DNA of 64,000 bases, from the NCBI GenBank assembly GCA_004144175.1, contig SEFT01000008.1, positions 1-64,000 of the forward strand, read 5' to 3'. Origin of the DNA: Sphingobacteriales bacterium (GTDB lineage Bacteria > Bacteroidota > Bacteroidia > Chitinophagales > Chitinophagaceae). This document shows, one piece after another, positions 41,359 to 49,801 of this stretch (its first letter is position 1; the number at the start of each line of letters is the position of its first letter). Below the pieces are notes generated by a model. That model searched no databases, was not told where the DNA came from, and saw nothing but the letters and a program-made list of their open reading frames with translations. The position numbers and the translations under genes were made by a program.

Positions 41359-42299
41359 TGCCTAACCTGATAAGAAACAGGCGCATATTGCAGCCATCTA
41401 CCACCTTTACCCCCTTGCTGGATACTTACGGCACAGGGGTAAAAAGTGCGTGGAGTATGCGGAAACTGAAGGGAAGCGCTACATCTCCTTTCAGGGTGCG
41501 CAGGGGTAGCGACAGCGTAGAGATGGATGTAGGCTTTGTAGGGCAGGAAGCCGACACGGCGGGCATGTTGAACTTCCTTGCTGGTAGCGACGGCTTTATA
41601 ACTACCATATATGACCAAAGCGGGAACGCACAGCACCTTACGCAAACATCGGTAACGGCGCAGTTCAAGATAGCCAATGCGGGCGTATTGGTAACTGAGA
41701 ACAACAAGGCATTCAACAGCGCGGACGGTGTGAATGATTTTATGTCAGTGAACTCATCTACAGCTTATTATAAGTTCCTGCATGACGGCACTGCCGACTA
41801 CTATATATTCTCTGTACAGAAATTCGGCACCACTAGTAACCCCGATACCCGCTATACGCTACTATGTTCGGCATCGGCCACTACCGCAGTAGGTAAGTGG
41901 TTGCTGTATGATGACAGGTCTGGCAGCGCCAATAACAACGCCGTATCGGGCATTATATACCGTGGGGTGAGCAGCACCACCGCCGCTACCTCGATGACGC
42001 AAAACGCCATCAACCCTAACCAGCTCATGCAGATGACAACGGTAGGCAGCCCGGGCAATGCTACCGCAGCCGATAGGCTCTACTGGCATATAAACAGCGG
42101 GGCCGCACTTAAAAGCAACGTGTCTACATCTACGGTATCGACCGCTAATGCTACAGCAGACCTGCGGGTAGGCGCTACCAATGCGGGTAGTGTGCTCTTT
42201 TTAGGAGGTATCGGCGAGATCATCATGTACACGGGTGATATGTCGGCCAACAGAGCATCGATAGAAGCAAACCAAAAGACATATTGGGGCACACCATAA
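41358..42299 (+). CDS. Lectin-like fibre/receptor-binding protein
   Basis: 313 residues. SPFRVRRGSDSVEMDVGFVG (about 43-62) and FITTIYDQSGNAQHLTQTSV repeat the domain seen in the fibre at 39325, which indicates duplication. The C-terminal part is a concanavalin-like beta sandwich (FSVQKFGTTSNPDTRYTLLC). It lacks the LysM-like N-terminus. Confidence 0.65.
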   Translation: MPNLIRNRRILQPSTTFTPLLDTYGTGVKSAWSMRKLKGSATSPFRVRRGSDSVEMDVGFVGQEADTAGMLNFLAGSDGFITTIYDQSGNAQHLTQTSVTAQFKIANAGVLVTENNKAFNSADGVNDFMSVNSSTAYYKFLHDGTADYYIFSVQKFGTTSNPDTRYTLLCSASATTAVGKWLLYDDRSGSANNNAVSGIIYRGVSSTTAATSMTQNAINPNQLMQMTTVGSPGNATAADRLYWHINSGAALKSNVSTSTVSTANATADLRVGATNAGSVLFLGGIGEIIMYTGDMSANRASIEANQKTYWGTP

Positions 42300-42325
42300 A
42301 TATTTCACCAATTTAAAATTGAAAC

Positions 42326-42694
42326 ATGATACAAGTACCAAGGATCAAGGTTTACATTCCGAATGACGCTGAGGCGACCGCAGATGCAGCGGCAGCTATC
42401 GTAGCTATCCTGGACAGGGACGCAAATATTCCACCGGAAAGTGTAACACAACATGCAGCACTGCCTTACAACTGGCAATACTGGGATGATGTAGCCAGCC
42501 CGACGAGCGATGAAGGAATGAACGCCCTGTATTTCGATGTAGACGGCACCATGTCCGACTTCTACAACGGCGTAAGCCACCCACCGCTGACACTGGCCGG
42601 GCTGGATGCAGAGTTGCAGACCATGACAGGCGTAGTGATCGTAAACGGGTCGGCATTTATCAACAATACAAAGCTGGACGCACCCGACGAATAA
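42326..42694 (+). CDS. Hypothetical phage protein near lysis cassette
   Basis: 122 residues, acidic, alpha/beta, no signal peptide. ATADAAAAIVAILDRDANIP is a long Ala-rich helix. Could be a fibre chaperone or structural protein. Not recognised. Its stop overlaps the first lysis gene by 1 bp. Confidence 0.5.
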   Translation: MIQVPRIKVYIPNDAEATADAAAAIVAILDRDANIPPESVTQHAALPYNWQYWDDVASPTSDEGMNALYFDVDGTMSDFYNGVSHPPLTLAGLDAELQTMTGVVIVNGSAFINNTKLDAPDE

Positions 42695-42882
42695 TGGAAC
42701 ACGCACACCACACAGGAAACTCGCCAATTAGTGGAATACTGCTCATGGCATCATGGGCAACAGCAGTAATAGCAAAGATGGACAAAGGCGACATATCATT
42801 TATACTCAGTTGCGCAGTATCACTCTGCGCCATATGGCACTATATCATTCAAATACGAAACTCGAAAAAGAATGTTCCGTAA
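42694..42882 (+). CDS. Small two-span membrane protein, holin candidate
   Basis: 62 residues with two hydrophobic helices (about 11-27 and 33-53), a charged loop (KMDKGD) and basic C-terminus (RNSKKNVP). Size, topology and place before spanin and endolysin fit a class II holin or antiholin. Overlaps the next gene by 11 bp. Confidence 0.6.
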   Translation: MEHAHHTGNSPISGILLMASWATAVIAKMDKGDISFILSCAVSLCAIWHYIIQIRNSKKNVP

Positions 42883-43087
42883 TTACTTCAAGCGCACCCC
42901 GAAGAAGCTGGTTAGGCTCATGCTGGCCGTAAAGGCAATACTACTGGCAGCTTCGGGGTCGGCCTATGCCAATGACCACCCAGGCCTGGCGTTCTGGATG
43001 TTGGTAGCGGGTGCGGCATTAGATGAGCTTGTAAAACTATTTACCGATGAGAACAATAACAGCACTGGTAGGGATAGTCTTACTTAG
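42872..43087 (+). CDS. Second small membrane protein, holin candidate
   Basis: 71 residues. Strongly basic N-terminus (FRNYFKRTPKKLVR), hydrophobic stretches (about 15-32 and 40-57), acidic end (DELVKLFTDENN). Together with its neighbour it may form a holin-antiholin or pinholin pair. Overlaps the spanin start by 41 bp. Confidence 0.55.
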   Translation: MFRNYFKRTPKKLVRLMLAVKAILLAASGSAYANDHPGLAFWMLVAGAALDELVKLFTDENNNSTGRDSLT

Positions 43088-43529
43088 TGGATGCTTTAGC
43101 CCTGAGAAAGCAAAGCGCGCGGTGTTCTATGCCAATAGCAGGCACCCCGAGGCGGTGGCGTCTGCCTGCAGTCAGCTATACCCACCTAAAGACAGTATCC
43201 ATACAGAAACAAAGTATCTGCCGGGGCAAGTACAATACCTGCCAGGCGATACGGTAACGGTGAATTGTGATAGCGTTATTAAAAGTGGAGGAATTCCACC
43301 ACTTTATGGAAAGCCGCGACTGGTAAGGGTTCCATGCCCACCTTGCCCATACAGGGTAGATACTTTCAAGAGCATTGAGTACAAACAAACAGAGAATACC
43401 GCCAAGGTAACCGCATTAGAAAAACAAACCGTAAGGCTGGAGCATGAGAACAGCGCGTTAAAGTGGTGGGCTATCGTAGCTACCATAGCAGCTATTATAC
43501 TGCTCACGGCTTTATTAAAAAGAAAGTGA
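43047..43529 (+). CDS. Unimolecular spanin-like lipoprotein
   Basis: 160 residues. N-terminal lipoprotein signal with lipobox LLSGC (Cys16). A periplasmic domain with Pro-rich centre (GIPPLYGKPRLVRVPCPPCP) follows, then a coiled-coil stretch (TAKVTALEKQTVRLEHENSA, about 117-136) and a C-terminal membrane helix (about 139-157). An outer-membrane lipid anchor plus inner-membrane helix is the plan of u-spanins (as in phage T1 gp11), which fuse the two membranes at the end of lysis. The gene holds a copy of the 26-bp palindrome. Confidence 0.8.
   Translation: MRTITALVGIVLLSGCFSPEKAKRAVFYANSRHPEAVASACSQLYPPKDSIHTETKYLPGQVQYLPGDTVTVNCDSVIKSGGIPPLYGKPRLVRVPCPPCPYRVDTFKSIEYKQTENTAKVTALEKQTVRLEHENSALKWWAIVATIAAIILLTALLKRK
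43282..43307 (+). repeat. Near-palindrome inside the spanin gene
   Basis: Matches 36956-36981 at 25 of 26 bases (AAAGTGGAGGAATTCC, then A instead of T, then CCACTTTAT). It is still nearly self-complementary, with one mismatched pair. It encodes SGGIPPLY in the spanin linker. It could fold as a terminator-like hairpin upstream of the endolysin gene, or be a target of mobile or recombination activity. Confidence 0.85.
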
Positions 43530-43530
43530 T

Positions 43531-44127
43531 ATGCAAGTAACAGCAGCACAACTAAAGGCCATAGCCTCCGTAAGCGATAAGCAAATAGGCATATTCCTGC
43601 CATATATCAATAAGTATGCAGCAGCCTACCAGGTGACCACCGTAAAGCGGATGGCTATGTTCCTGGCGCAGGTACTACACGAAAGCGGATGTCTGAAGTA
43701 CACAAGGGAGATGTGGGGGCCGACAGAGACACAGAAGACCTACGAAAGAGATATGTCGGCCAAGTGGGGCGAAGGACTGAAGAGTACCGACCGCAACCGC
43801 AAGGCCTATATGCTGGGTAACGTGAACCCCGGAGACGGTAAAGCCTTTGCAGGCCATGGACTGATACAGGTAACAGGACGTACCAACCACTTTAAATGCA
43901 GCTACGACCTGTTTAAGGACGACCGGCTAATAAAGACCCCGGAGCTACTTACTACCCCGGAATTTGCGGTACTATCGGCTTATTGGTTTTGGGGCAGGAA
44001 CAACCTGAACACACTGGCAGACGGGGCAGACCCGCTACTGGCATGTACCAAGCGGATCAACGGCGGCACCAATGGTATAGCCGAGAGAAAAAAATACTAC
44101 GAGGCCGGACTGAAAGCACTGGCATAA
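43531..44127 (+). CDS. Endolysin, glycoside hydrolase family 19
   Basis: 198 residues, one domain, no signal peptide, so release depends on the holin. GH19 pattern: FLAQVLHESGCLKYTREMWG (44-63) with catalytic Glu51 and Glu60, then FAGHGLIQVTGRTNHF and YWFWGRNNLN. The enzyme cuts the glycan strand of peptidoglycan (lysozyme/chitinase fold). Starts 1 bp after the spanin gene. Confidence 0.88.
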   Translation: MQVTAAQLKAIASVSDKQIGIFLPYINKYAAAYQVTTVKRMAMFLAQVLHESGCLKYTREMWGPTETQKTYERDMSAKWGEGLKSTDRNRKAYMLGNVNPGDGKAFAGHGLIQVTGRTNHFKCSYDLFKDDRLIKTPELLTTPEFAVLSAYWFWGRNNLNTLADGADPLLACTKRINGGTNGIAERKKYYEAGLKALA

Positions 44128-44193
44128 GATAGGTTTAGGGTTTATATGGATGGAGGGCGGGTATTCTTACCTGCCTTTTTCTATTTTCAGGCC

Positions 44194-44424
44194 ATGGACC
44201 TGATAGATATAACCTTTGAACACTATGGAGTAAGCTACCACGTAGAGGTGAGCCAGCCTGGCGGAGTTGGCAGCTATCATGTATTTGTAAACAGGTACTT
44301 TGTAGGGCAGGTAGTGGAAAGACCGGATGGGTGGTTCTCATACGTAGAGAGTGAACTATTATACAGTGATGATATACTGGTAATACTGGAGGCGATAAAT
44401 TTAAAGGGAAGTTTGGTCATATAA
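44194..44424 (+). CDS. Small protein at the prophage right end
   Basis: 76 residues from ATG 44194; an upstream ATG at 44146 adds 16 hydrophobic residues (MDGGRVFLPAFFYFQA) that look like read-through. Core YHVEVSQPGGVGSYHVFVNR is beta-rich and of a type common in Bacteroidota genomes, next to phage ends or elsewhere. Could belong to the host rather than the phage. Confidence 0.5.
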   Translation: MDLIDITFEHYGVSYHVEVSQPGGVGSYHVFVNRYFVGQVVERPDGWFSYVESELLYSDDILVILEAINLKGSLVI

Positions 44425-44549
44425 TTAGACATAAACGTTTTACGACATCTTGAAACACAATATAGGAAAGGGATTCAGGCGTGAAAGGCTTTAACGCAGC
44501 TTTAACGGGCAATATATTTTATGAATATAATCCAACCCGCGGTATGTGC

Positions 44550-44557
44550 TAAATTTG
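44550..44557 (+). promoter_or_regulatory. Promoter -7 element for the ABC transporter operon
   Basis: TAAATTTG, a perfect TAnnTTTG, 57 bp upstream of the TTG start at 44615. No clear TTTG at the -33 position. It lies in the 190-bp gap that contains the prophage-chromosome junction. Confidence 0.5.
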
Positions 44558-44614
44558 CATAGGCTTACGCATCTTTGGTGCACTGCCTGTTCACTGCACT
44601 AATTTTTCGATCAT

Positions 44615-45547
44615 TTGGAACACATCCTGGAGGCCCGGCAACTTACCAAAACTTTTGGCTCGTTCCGGGCAGTCGATCAACTCTCTTTCGGTATAAAGCC
44701 GGGCGATATCTATGGCTTCCTGGGCCAAAACGGTGCCGGTAAAAGCACTACGCTGCGTATGGTGCTTGGGCTTATCTATCCTGATAACGGTTCGGTATAC
44801 ATAAAAGGTGAGCTTTTGAACAATAGCAGCAGGAAACTGTTGAAGCATGTAGGGGCAATTATTGAGCGGCCGGATATGTATGGTTATCTCTCTGGTCGCG
44901 ATAATCTAAAGATGTTTGCCCGGATAAGCGGCAGCAAAGTTGATAGCAAGCGGTTAGATGAGGTATTTACCATTGTTGGTCTCAAGGGTAGGGAACAGGA
45001 TAAGGTTCGTGCCTACTCGCAAGGCATGAAGCAGCGCCTGGGCATAGCCATCGCCATGGTCCATAACCCTGACCTGCTGATACTGGACGAGCCTACCAAT
45101 GGCCTGGATCCACAGGGTATTGCAGATATGCGGCAACTGATCTTGAGGTTGAGCAAAGAGTTTGGCAAAACAATATTGATATCGTCGCACCTCCTTTATG
45201 AGATCGAACAGATGGCTACCCGTATGATCATTATTAATCGCGGAAAGAAAATAGTTGAGGGGCCAACCCGCGACTTGCTCAGGCCCGAAGAAACACTTAT
45301 GGAGATTGACTTCCTACATAATGACGCAATTACCTCGCTCATGCAAAGGTCGGAGTGGGGTAGTGTATTCGTTTCGGGCAACGAGACACAGGCAGTTGTA
45401 AAAATGCATCCGGAGCAAATGCCGCGGCTCAATAACTGGCTGGTAGCGAATGGTGCACAAGTGTTGGAGATAAGATCAAAACACTCGCTCGAAGCTTATT
45501 TTTTATCTCTTACCAACGACACACATGCTGCGACTGGAACTGTATAA
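44615..45547 (+). CDS. ABC transporter ATP-binding protein
   Basis: 310 residues from a TTG start (no ATG fits the conserved N-terminus). Walker A GQNGAGKS (37-44), signature YSQGM (134-138), Walker B LLILDEP (154-160), then SHLLYEIEQM with the switch His. The 80-residue C-terminal extension is typical of the CcmA/NatA-like exporter subfamily (bacitracin-type, gliding or antibiotic export). It drives the permease encoded by the next gene, which overlaps by 23 bp. Confidence 0.92.
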   Translation: MEHILEARQLTKTFGSFRAVDQLSFGIKPGDIYGFLGQNGAGKSTTLRMVLGLIYPDNGSVYIKGELLNNSSRKLLKHVGAIIERPDMYGYLSGRDNLKMFARISGSKVDSKRLDEVFTIVGLKGREQDKVRAYSQGMKQRLGIAIAMVHNPDLLILDEPTNGLDPQGIADMRQLILRLSKEFGKTILISSHLLYEIEQMATRMIIINRGKKIVEGPTRDLLRPEETLMEIDFLHNDAITSLMQRSEWGSVFVSGNETQAVVKMHPEQMPRLNNWLVANGAQVLEIRSKHSLEAYFLSLTNDTHAATGTV

Positions 45548-46355
45548 GATATTCCGCAGGCCAAGGACCTATATCAGCTTTGCCATCATTACTGCCATTA
45601 CATTCGTTATACAACTGGCTATGCTGGTAGACGGCAGCAGCTTTATGGACTTTGCATTACAGGGCGTAGGTGAGCAGTTTGATATACAGGGTAATGTACT
45701 CAACGGCTATCTGGTTACATACCTCATCCTGCAATCTCTGTTGATACATATACCCCTTCTGGTAGCTTTGGTTGCTGGTGATGCCCTGGCGGGTGAAGCC
45801 AATCTGGGTACACTACGGCTGCTGCTTACCAAGCCGGTTTCGCGGGCAAAGCTGGTGCTGGTAAAATTTGCAGGTAGTCTTTTATACACTTTGCTGCTGC
45901 TGATATGGTTGGCGGTAGTGGGGCTGGGTTTGTCGCTGATCTTGTTTGGCGATGGCGATATGATAAACCTGAAAAGTGATGCCTTCGTGATGCTACTACG
46001 CGACGATATTATGTGGCGTTACATGGCCGCATTCGGTTTTGCTGCATTGGCCATGACATCGGTAGCTGCGTTAGCATTACTGCTTTCTGCCTTTGCTGAT
46101 AACTCGATAGGTCCAATCATTAGTACCATGGGCATTATCGTAGTGCTCACCATACTGTCAAACCTCGAGTTGCCGTTGTTTAATATTATAAAGCCTTACC
46201 TCCTTACCACCCATATGATAGGGTGGAAAGGTTTCTTCGACGACCCGGTGCCGTATGAGGCTATCCAACATTCTGCAATAGTATTGCTGGCCTATACCAT
46301 ACTATTCGTTGCTATTACCGTTTTGTACTTCAATAAAAAGGATATTAAATCATGA
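45525..46355 (+). CDS. ABC-2 type permease
   Basis: 276 residues with six hydrophobic segments. N-terminal ELYKIFRRPRTYISFAIITA and the ALAGEANLGTLRLLLTKPVS loop (about 87-106) are the standard marks of ABC-2 permeases. It pairs with the upstream ATPase. The 4-bp overlap with the LolA-like gene suggests a three-gene unit. Confidence 0.9.
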   Translation: MLRLELYKIFRRPRTYISFAIITAITFVIQLAMLVDGSSFMDFALQGVGEQFDIQGNVLNGYLVTYLILQSLLIHIPLLVALVAGDALAGEANLGTLRLLLTKPVSRAKLVLVKFAGSLLYTLLLLIWLAVVGLGLSLILFGDGDMINLKSDAFVMLLRDDIMWRYMAAFGFAALAMTSVAALALLLSAFADNSIGPIISTMGIIVVLTILSNLELPLFNIIKPYLLTTHMIGWKGFFDDPVPYEAIQHSAIVLLAYTILFVAITVLYFNKKDIKS

Positions 46356-47080
46356 GGATGTTCAGGCTGTTATTTGTGTTATTGTTTCTACTGCCCGTTC
46401 AGCTAATTGCCGCTACTGCCGATGCTAACTTGCTTTTTCTACAGATGCGGCAAAAGCTGGATTATGTAAAAGATTACGTGGCCGATGTGAAGATGAAAGT
46501 AGACGTAACTTTTATGAAAGTACCACCGCTACATGGCAAGCTATACTTCAAGGCCCCAGATAAAATGAAGCTGGACCGCAGTGGCGGCATTTCTATAATG
46601 CCCCGTAAAAGCATCAGCATGACCCTGAATAACCTGATTCCTTCGGGCGACGCAACGGTAATAGATGCAGGTTACGAGCAAGTAGGTGCAGTAAGAACAA
46701 AAGTGATAAAGGTAGTGCCGGGCACGGATCAGACAGATATTATACTCACCAAGATATGGATAGACGAAAGCCGTATGCTGGCAATGCGTACCGAAACTAC
46801 TACCCGTGATAACGGAACTATAAATATGGATCTCGTATACGGCAAATATGCAGAAATAGGTTTGCCCGATAAGATCACTTTTTTTGTGGACGTAAAAGAA
46901 TTTAAGCTACCGAAAGGCGTCACGATGGACTACGACCAAGGGAATAAACCGGCAACCGCCGCTGCTGCGCCGGAAGCAGGGAAGCAGAAACGTAAGAAAG
47001 GGAAGATCGAGATCACGTATCTGAATTATGTGGTGAACAAAGGCATATCTGACGATGTATTCCGCGACGATAAGAAATAA
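46352..47080 (+). CDS. LolA-like outer-membrane lipoprotein-sorting family protein
   Basis: 242 residues with signal peptide (FRLLFVLLFLLPVQLIAATA). The body is beta-rich: VADVKMKVDVTFMKVPPLHG, LYFKAPDKMKLDRSG and IILTKIWIDESRMLAMRTET are typical of LolA/LolB-type half-barrels (DUF4292/outer-membrane lipoprotein-sorting group). A low-complexity insert (PATAAAAPEAGKQKRKKGK) lies before the last strand. It probably carries the hydrophobic cargo of the ABC exporter across the periplasm. Confidence 0.72.
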   Translation: MRMFRLLFVLLFLLPVQLIAATADANLLFLQMRQKLDYVKDYVADVKMKVDVTFMKVPPLHGKLYFKAPDKMKLDRSGGISIMPRKSISMTLNNLIPSGDATVIDAGYEQVGAVRTKVIKVVPGTDQTDIILTKIWIDESRMLAMRTETTTRDNGTINMDLVYGKYAEIGLPDKITFFVDVKEFKLPKGVTMDYDQGNKPATAAAAPEAGKQKRKKGKIEITYLNYVVNKGISDDVFRDDKK

Positions 47081-47146
47081 TTAGCCCTCAGGCTTTTGCA
47101 ACATCAATATATTGATTAGTTTTAGGTGCTTAATTTTTAGAATACT

Positions 47147-47638
47147 ATGAAGTATTGCATACTACTCATGTCTGCATTGGTATTTGTTGCAGTGTCTTGT
47201 AAAAAGGTAGAGACGCCTAAGTTCAAGGAGGATACGCTTCGTGAGGGTAAGTGGAAGCTATCGCACGTAATAAAAAAGACCAGACTAGCTGATACTGTCA
47301 CATATGTTGATACGCTTTCGAGGATAGAGCCGGATGCAACCTGCAAAGCCGACGACTACCTGGAATTCAAGATCAATAATAATGGCATGCTGAAAACAGG
47401 CGAGAATAAATGCCAGCGCGAGATAGATGAAATTCCATTTAAATGGGGCATCACAGATAACTATACCAAAATGTATATTTATCAGGCAGGAGAAATGTTC
47501 TTTGGGAACAACGATGTATCTGGTAACATAAAGCAGTTTGAGGATAACCAGGTAGTGATCGACTATTACACACTGAGCAACTCACCGGGTGGACGTATCG
47601 ATACGCTTAAGTACGAAGCACTCCTGAAAAGGTTCTGA
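47147..47638 (+). CDS. Lipoprotein of unknown function
   Basis: 163 residues. Type II signal ALVFVAVSC with Cys18, followed by KK; no Asp at +2. The rest resembles lipocalin-like/DUF4923 Bacteroidota lipoproteins (EGKWKLSHVIKK, YLEFKINNNGMLKTG, IPFKWGITDNYTKMYI). It ends at a strong terminator. Confidence 0.72.
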   Translation: MKYCILLMSALVFVAVSCKKVETPKFKEDTLREGKWKLSHVIKKTRLADTVTYVDTLSRIEPDATCKADDYLEFKINNNGMLKTGENKCQREIDEIPFKWGITDNYTKMYIYQAGEMFFGNNDVSGNIKQFEDNQVVIDYYTLSNSPGGRIDTLKYEALLKRF

Positions 47639-47656
47639 TATTAATAACTTTTAGAT

Positions 47657-47702
47657 AAGCCACCGGTATCAGATATTCTGCCGGTGGCTTCTTATTTTTT
47701 TA
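47657..47702 (+). terminator. Rho-independent terminator after the lipoprotein gene
   Basis: 10-bp perfect stem AAGCCACCGG / CCGGTGGCTT with a 14-nt loop, followed by CTTATTTTTTT. Confidence 0.88.
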
Positions 47703-47728
47703 GAAACATATACAGCATTGCAATTTTG

Positions 47729-47736
47729 TACATTTG
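47729..47736 (+). promoter_or_regulatory. Promoter -7 element for thrS
   Basis: TACATTTG, a perfect TAnnTTTG, 37 bp before the thrS start codon. No clear -33 TTTG. No T-box or riboswitch structure is visible in the short leader. Confidence 0.55.
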
Positions 47737-47773
47737 CAGCTGTTTTTAGTAAAACAACCCGAAAGAACGTATT

Positions 47774-49732
47774 ATGATTCATATCACTTTTCCTGATGGC
47801 GCCGTACGCGAGTATCAGGAAGGTACTTCATCACTCGACATTGCAAAGTCGATAAGTGAAGGCCTTGCAAGAAAAGTATTGGCAGCAGAGGTAGACGGAC
47901 AAGTTGTAGATGCAACGCGTCCGCTGGATAAAGATGCACAGATAAAATTCCTGACCTGGGACGATAAAAGTGGAAAATCTACTTTTTGGCACTCGTCTGC
48001 GCACCTGATGGCAGAGGCGCTGGAAAGCGTTTTTCCTGGCGTTAAGCTGGGTATCGGCCCTGCTATCGAAACCGGCTTTTATTATGATATAGACCTCGAC
48101 GGCAGAAGCATAACAGAAGAAGACCTCAAGCGCATTGAAGATAAAATGCGCGAACTGTCAAAAAGCAATAGCGAGTATCAGCGCCGCGAGATTGGCAAGG
48201 ACGATGCAATAGCTTACTTCACCGAGAAAAATGATCCGTACAAGCTGGAGCTACTGCGCGACCTGCAAGATGGCCAGATCACTTTTTATACCCAGGGAGG
48301 CTTTACCGACTTATGTCGCGGCCCGCATATACCGCACACCGGCTTTATAAAGGCTGTAAAGCTGATGAACATCGCCGGTGCATACTGGAGGGGTAATGAA
48401 AAGAACAAGATGCTTACCCGCATCTATGGTGTTACCTATCCATCTCAGAAAGAGCTGGATCAGTACCTGACACTGCTGGAAGAAGCTAAAAAGCGCGACC
48501 ACAGGAAGCTGGGTAAAGAGCTGGAGCTATTTGCCTTTTCTGAAAAAGTAGGTAGTGGTTTGCCTTTGTGGCTGCCTAAAGGCGCCATGCTGCGCGAACG
48601 CTTACAACAGTTCCTGCAAAAAGCACAGCTGGCAAGCGGATACCTTCCGGTGGTTACGCCACATATCGGTAGCAAGCAGCTATACATTACTTCAGGCCAC
48701 TGGGAGAAGTACGGTAAGGACAGTTTCCGTCCTATTACTACTCCCCAGGAAGGGGAGGAGTTCATGCTAAAGCCAATGAACTGTCCACACCATTGCGAAA
48801 TATATAAGACGCAGCCAAGGTCTTACAAAGACCTGCCGCTAAGGTTAGCCGAGTTCGGAACTGTATACCGCTACGAGCAGTCGGGAGAATTGCATGGACT
48901 GACCCGCGTGCGCGGATTTACTCAGGATGATGCGCACCTTTTTTGTCGTCCCGACCAGGTGAAGGATGAATTTAAAAAGGTAATCGACCTGGTACTGTAC
49001 GTATTCCGCTCGCTCGATTTTCACGAGTTTACTGCACAGGTATCTCTGCGCGACCAGGTAGACCGTAGTAAATATATAGGCAGCGAAGACAACTGGCATA
49101 TTGCAGAACAAGCCATTATAGAAGCTGCATCAGAGAAAGGTCTGAAGACAGTAATAGAGTACGGCGAAGCGGCTTTCTACGGCCCTAAGCTCGACTTTAT
49201 GGTGCGCGATGCCCTCGGTCGTAGCTGGCAGCTAGGTACCATACAGGTAGACTATAATCTTCCGGAGCGCTTTGAACTGGAATATGTTGACTCGGACAAT
49301 ACCCGTAAGCGGCCGGTAATGATACATCGCGCGCCGTTTGGCTCAATGGAGCGCTTCATTGCTGTATTGCTGGAGCACTGCGCTGGTAATCTGCCGCTGT
49401 GGTTAGCACCTGTACAGGTAAAAGTGCTTCCGATCAGCGATAAGTTTGGTGAATATGCCGAAGCTGTAGCTGTCGCGTTGAGAAATGCCGATATACGTGC
49501 AGAAGTAGATGACCGCAACGAAAAAATAGGTAAGAAGATACGCGATACAGAGCTGATGAAAGTACCATACATGCTGGTAGTGGGCGAAAAAGAAATGACC
49601 AATCGACAGGTAGCCGTACGTAAGCACGGCGAGGGCGATAAGGGCGTAGAAGGACTGGAAGAATTCATAAATAATATAACAGCAGCAATAAAAGAACAGA
49701 TAGGCGGCAAACCCGCCACGGTAGTAGCATAG
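47774..49732 (+). CDS. thrS: Threonine-tRNA ligase
   Basis: 652 residues, full length. Domains: TGS (1-63, [20 protein letters not shown]), editing domain (H73 and H77 in [10 protein letters not shown], plus CRGPHIPH), catalytic class II core ([13 protein letters not shown] with zinc Cys, motif 2 [20 protein letters not shown], motif 3 region [20 protein letters not shown]) and anticodon-binding domain (about 545-640). It charges tRNA-Thr in protein synthesis. The thrS-infC order is common in bacteria. Confidence 0.98.
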   Translation: MIHITFPDGAVREYQEGTSSLDIAKSISEGLARKVLAAEVDGQVVDATRPLDKDAQIKFLTWDDKSGKSTFWHSSAHLMAEALESVFPGVKLGIGPAIETGFYYDIDLDGRSITEEDLKRIEDKMRELSKSNSEYQRREIGKDDAIAYFTEKNDPYKLELLRDLQDGQITFYTQGGFTDLCRGPHIPHTGFIKAVKLMNIAGAYWRGNEKNKMLTRIYGVTYPSQKELDQYLTLLEEAKKRDHRKLGKELELFAFSEKVGSGLPLWLPKGAMLRERLQQFLQKAQLASGYLPVVTPHIGSKQLYITSGHWEKYGKDSFRPITTPQEGEEFMLKPMNCPHHCEIYKTQPRSYKDLPLRLAEFGTVYRYEQSGELHGLTRVRGFTQDDAHLFCRPDQVKDEFKKVIDLVLYVFRSLDFHEFTAQVSLRDQVDRSKYIGSEDNWHIAEQAIIEAASEKGLKTVIEYGEAAFYGPKLDFMVRDALGRSWQLGTIQVDYNLPERFELEYVDSDNTRKRPVMIHRAPFGSMERFIAVLLEHCAGNLPLWLAPVQVKVLPISDKFGEYAEAVAVALRNADIRAEVDDRNEKIGKKIRDTELMKVPYMLVVGEKEMTNRQVAVRKHGEGDKGVEGLEEFINNITAAIKEQIGGKPATVVA

Positions 49733-49772
49733 AGTTTTTGATAGTTTATATACTTGGAAACTACAAATACGC

Positions 49773-49780
49773 TATTTTTG
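49773..49780 (+). promoter_or_regulatory. Promoter -7 element for infC
   Basis: TATTTTTG, perfect TAnnTTTG, 21 bp before the infC start codon. A TTGG lies 16 bp upstream. It indicates infC can be made independently of thrS. Confidence 0.5.
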
Positions 49781-49801
49781 CCACACTTTTAAAAACCTTT
49801 A

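Larger units (their letters stand above)
1..44424. mobile_element. Prophage of a contractile-tailed phage (left end outside window)
   Basis: A continuous phage gene set: recombination and replication genes, terminase, Mu gp29-like portal, MuF, ClpP-type protease with scaffold, capsid, tail sheath, tube, frameshifted chaperone, tape measure, baseplate, fibres, spanin and GH19 endolysin. Sheath and tube mean a contractile tail. No integrase, transposase or recognisable CI-type repressor is present, so the left end lies upstream. The right end is placed after the last phage-like ORF. Host-type genes with their own promoters start at 44,615. No att repeat was identified. Confidence 0.93.
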
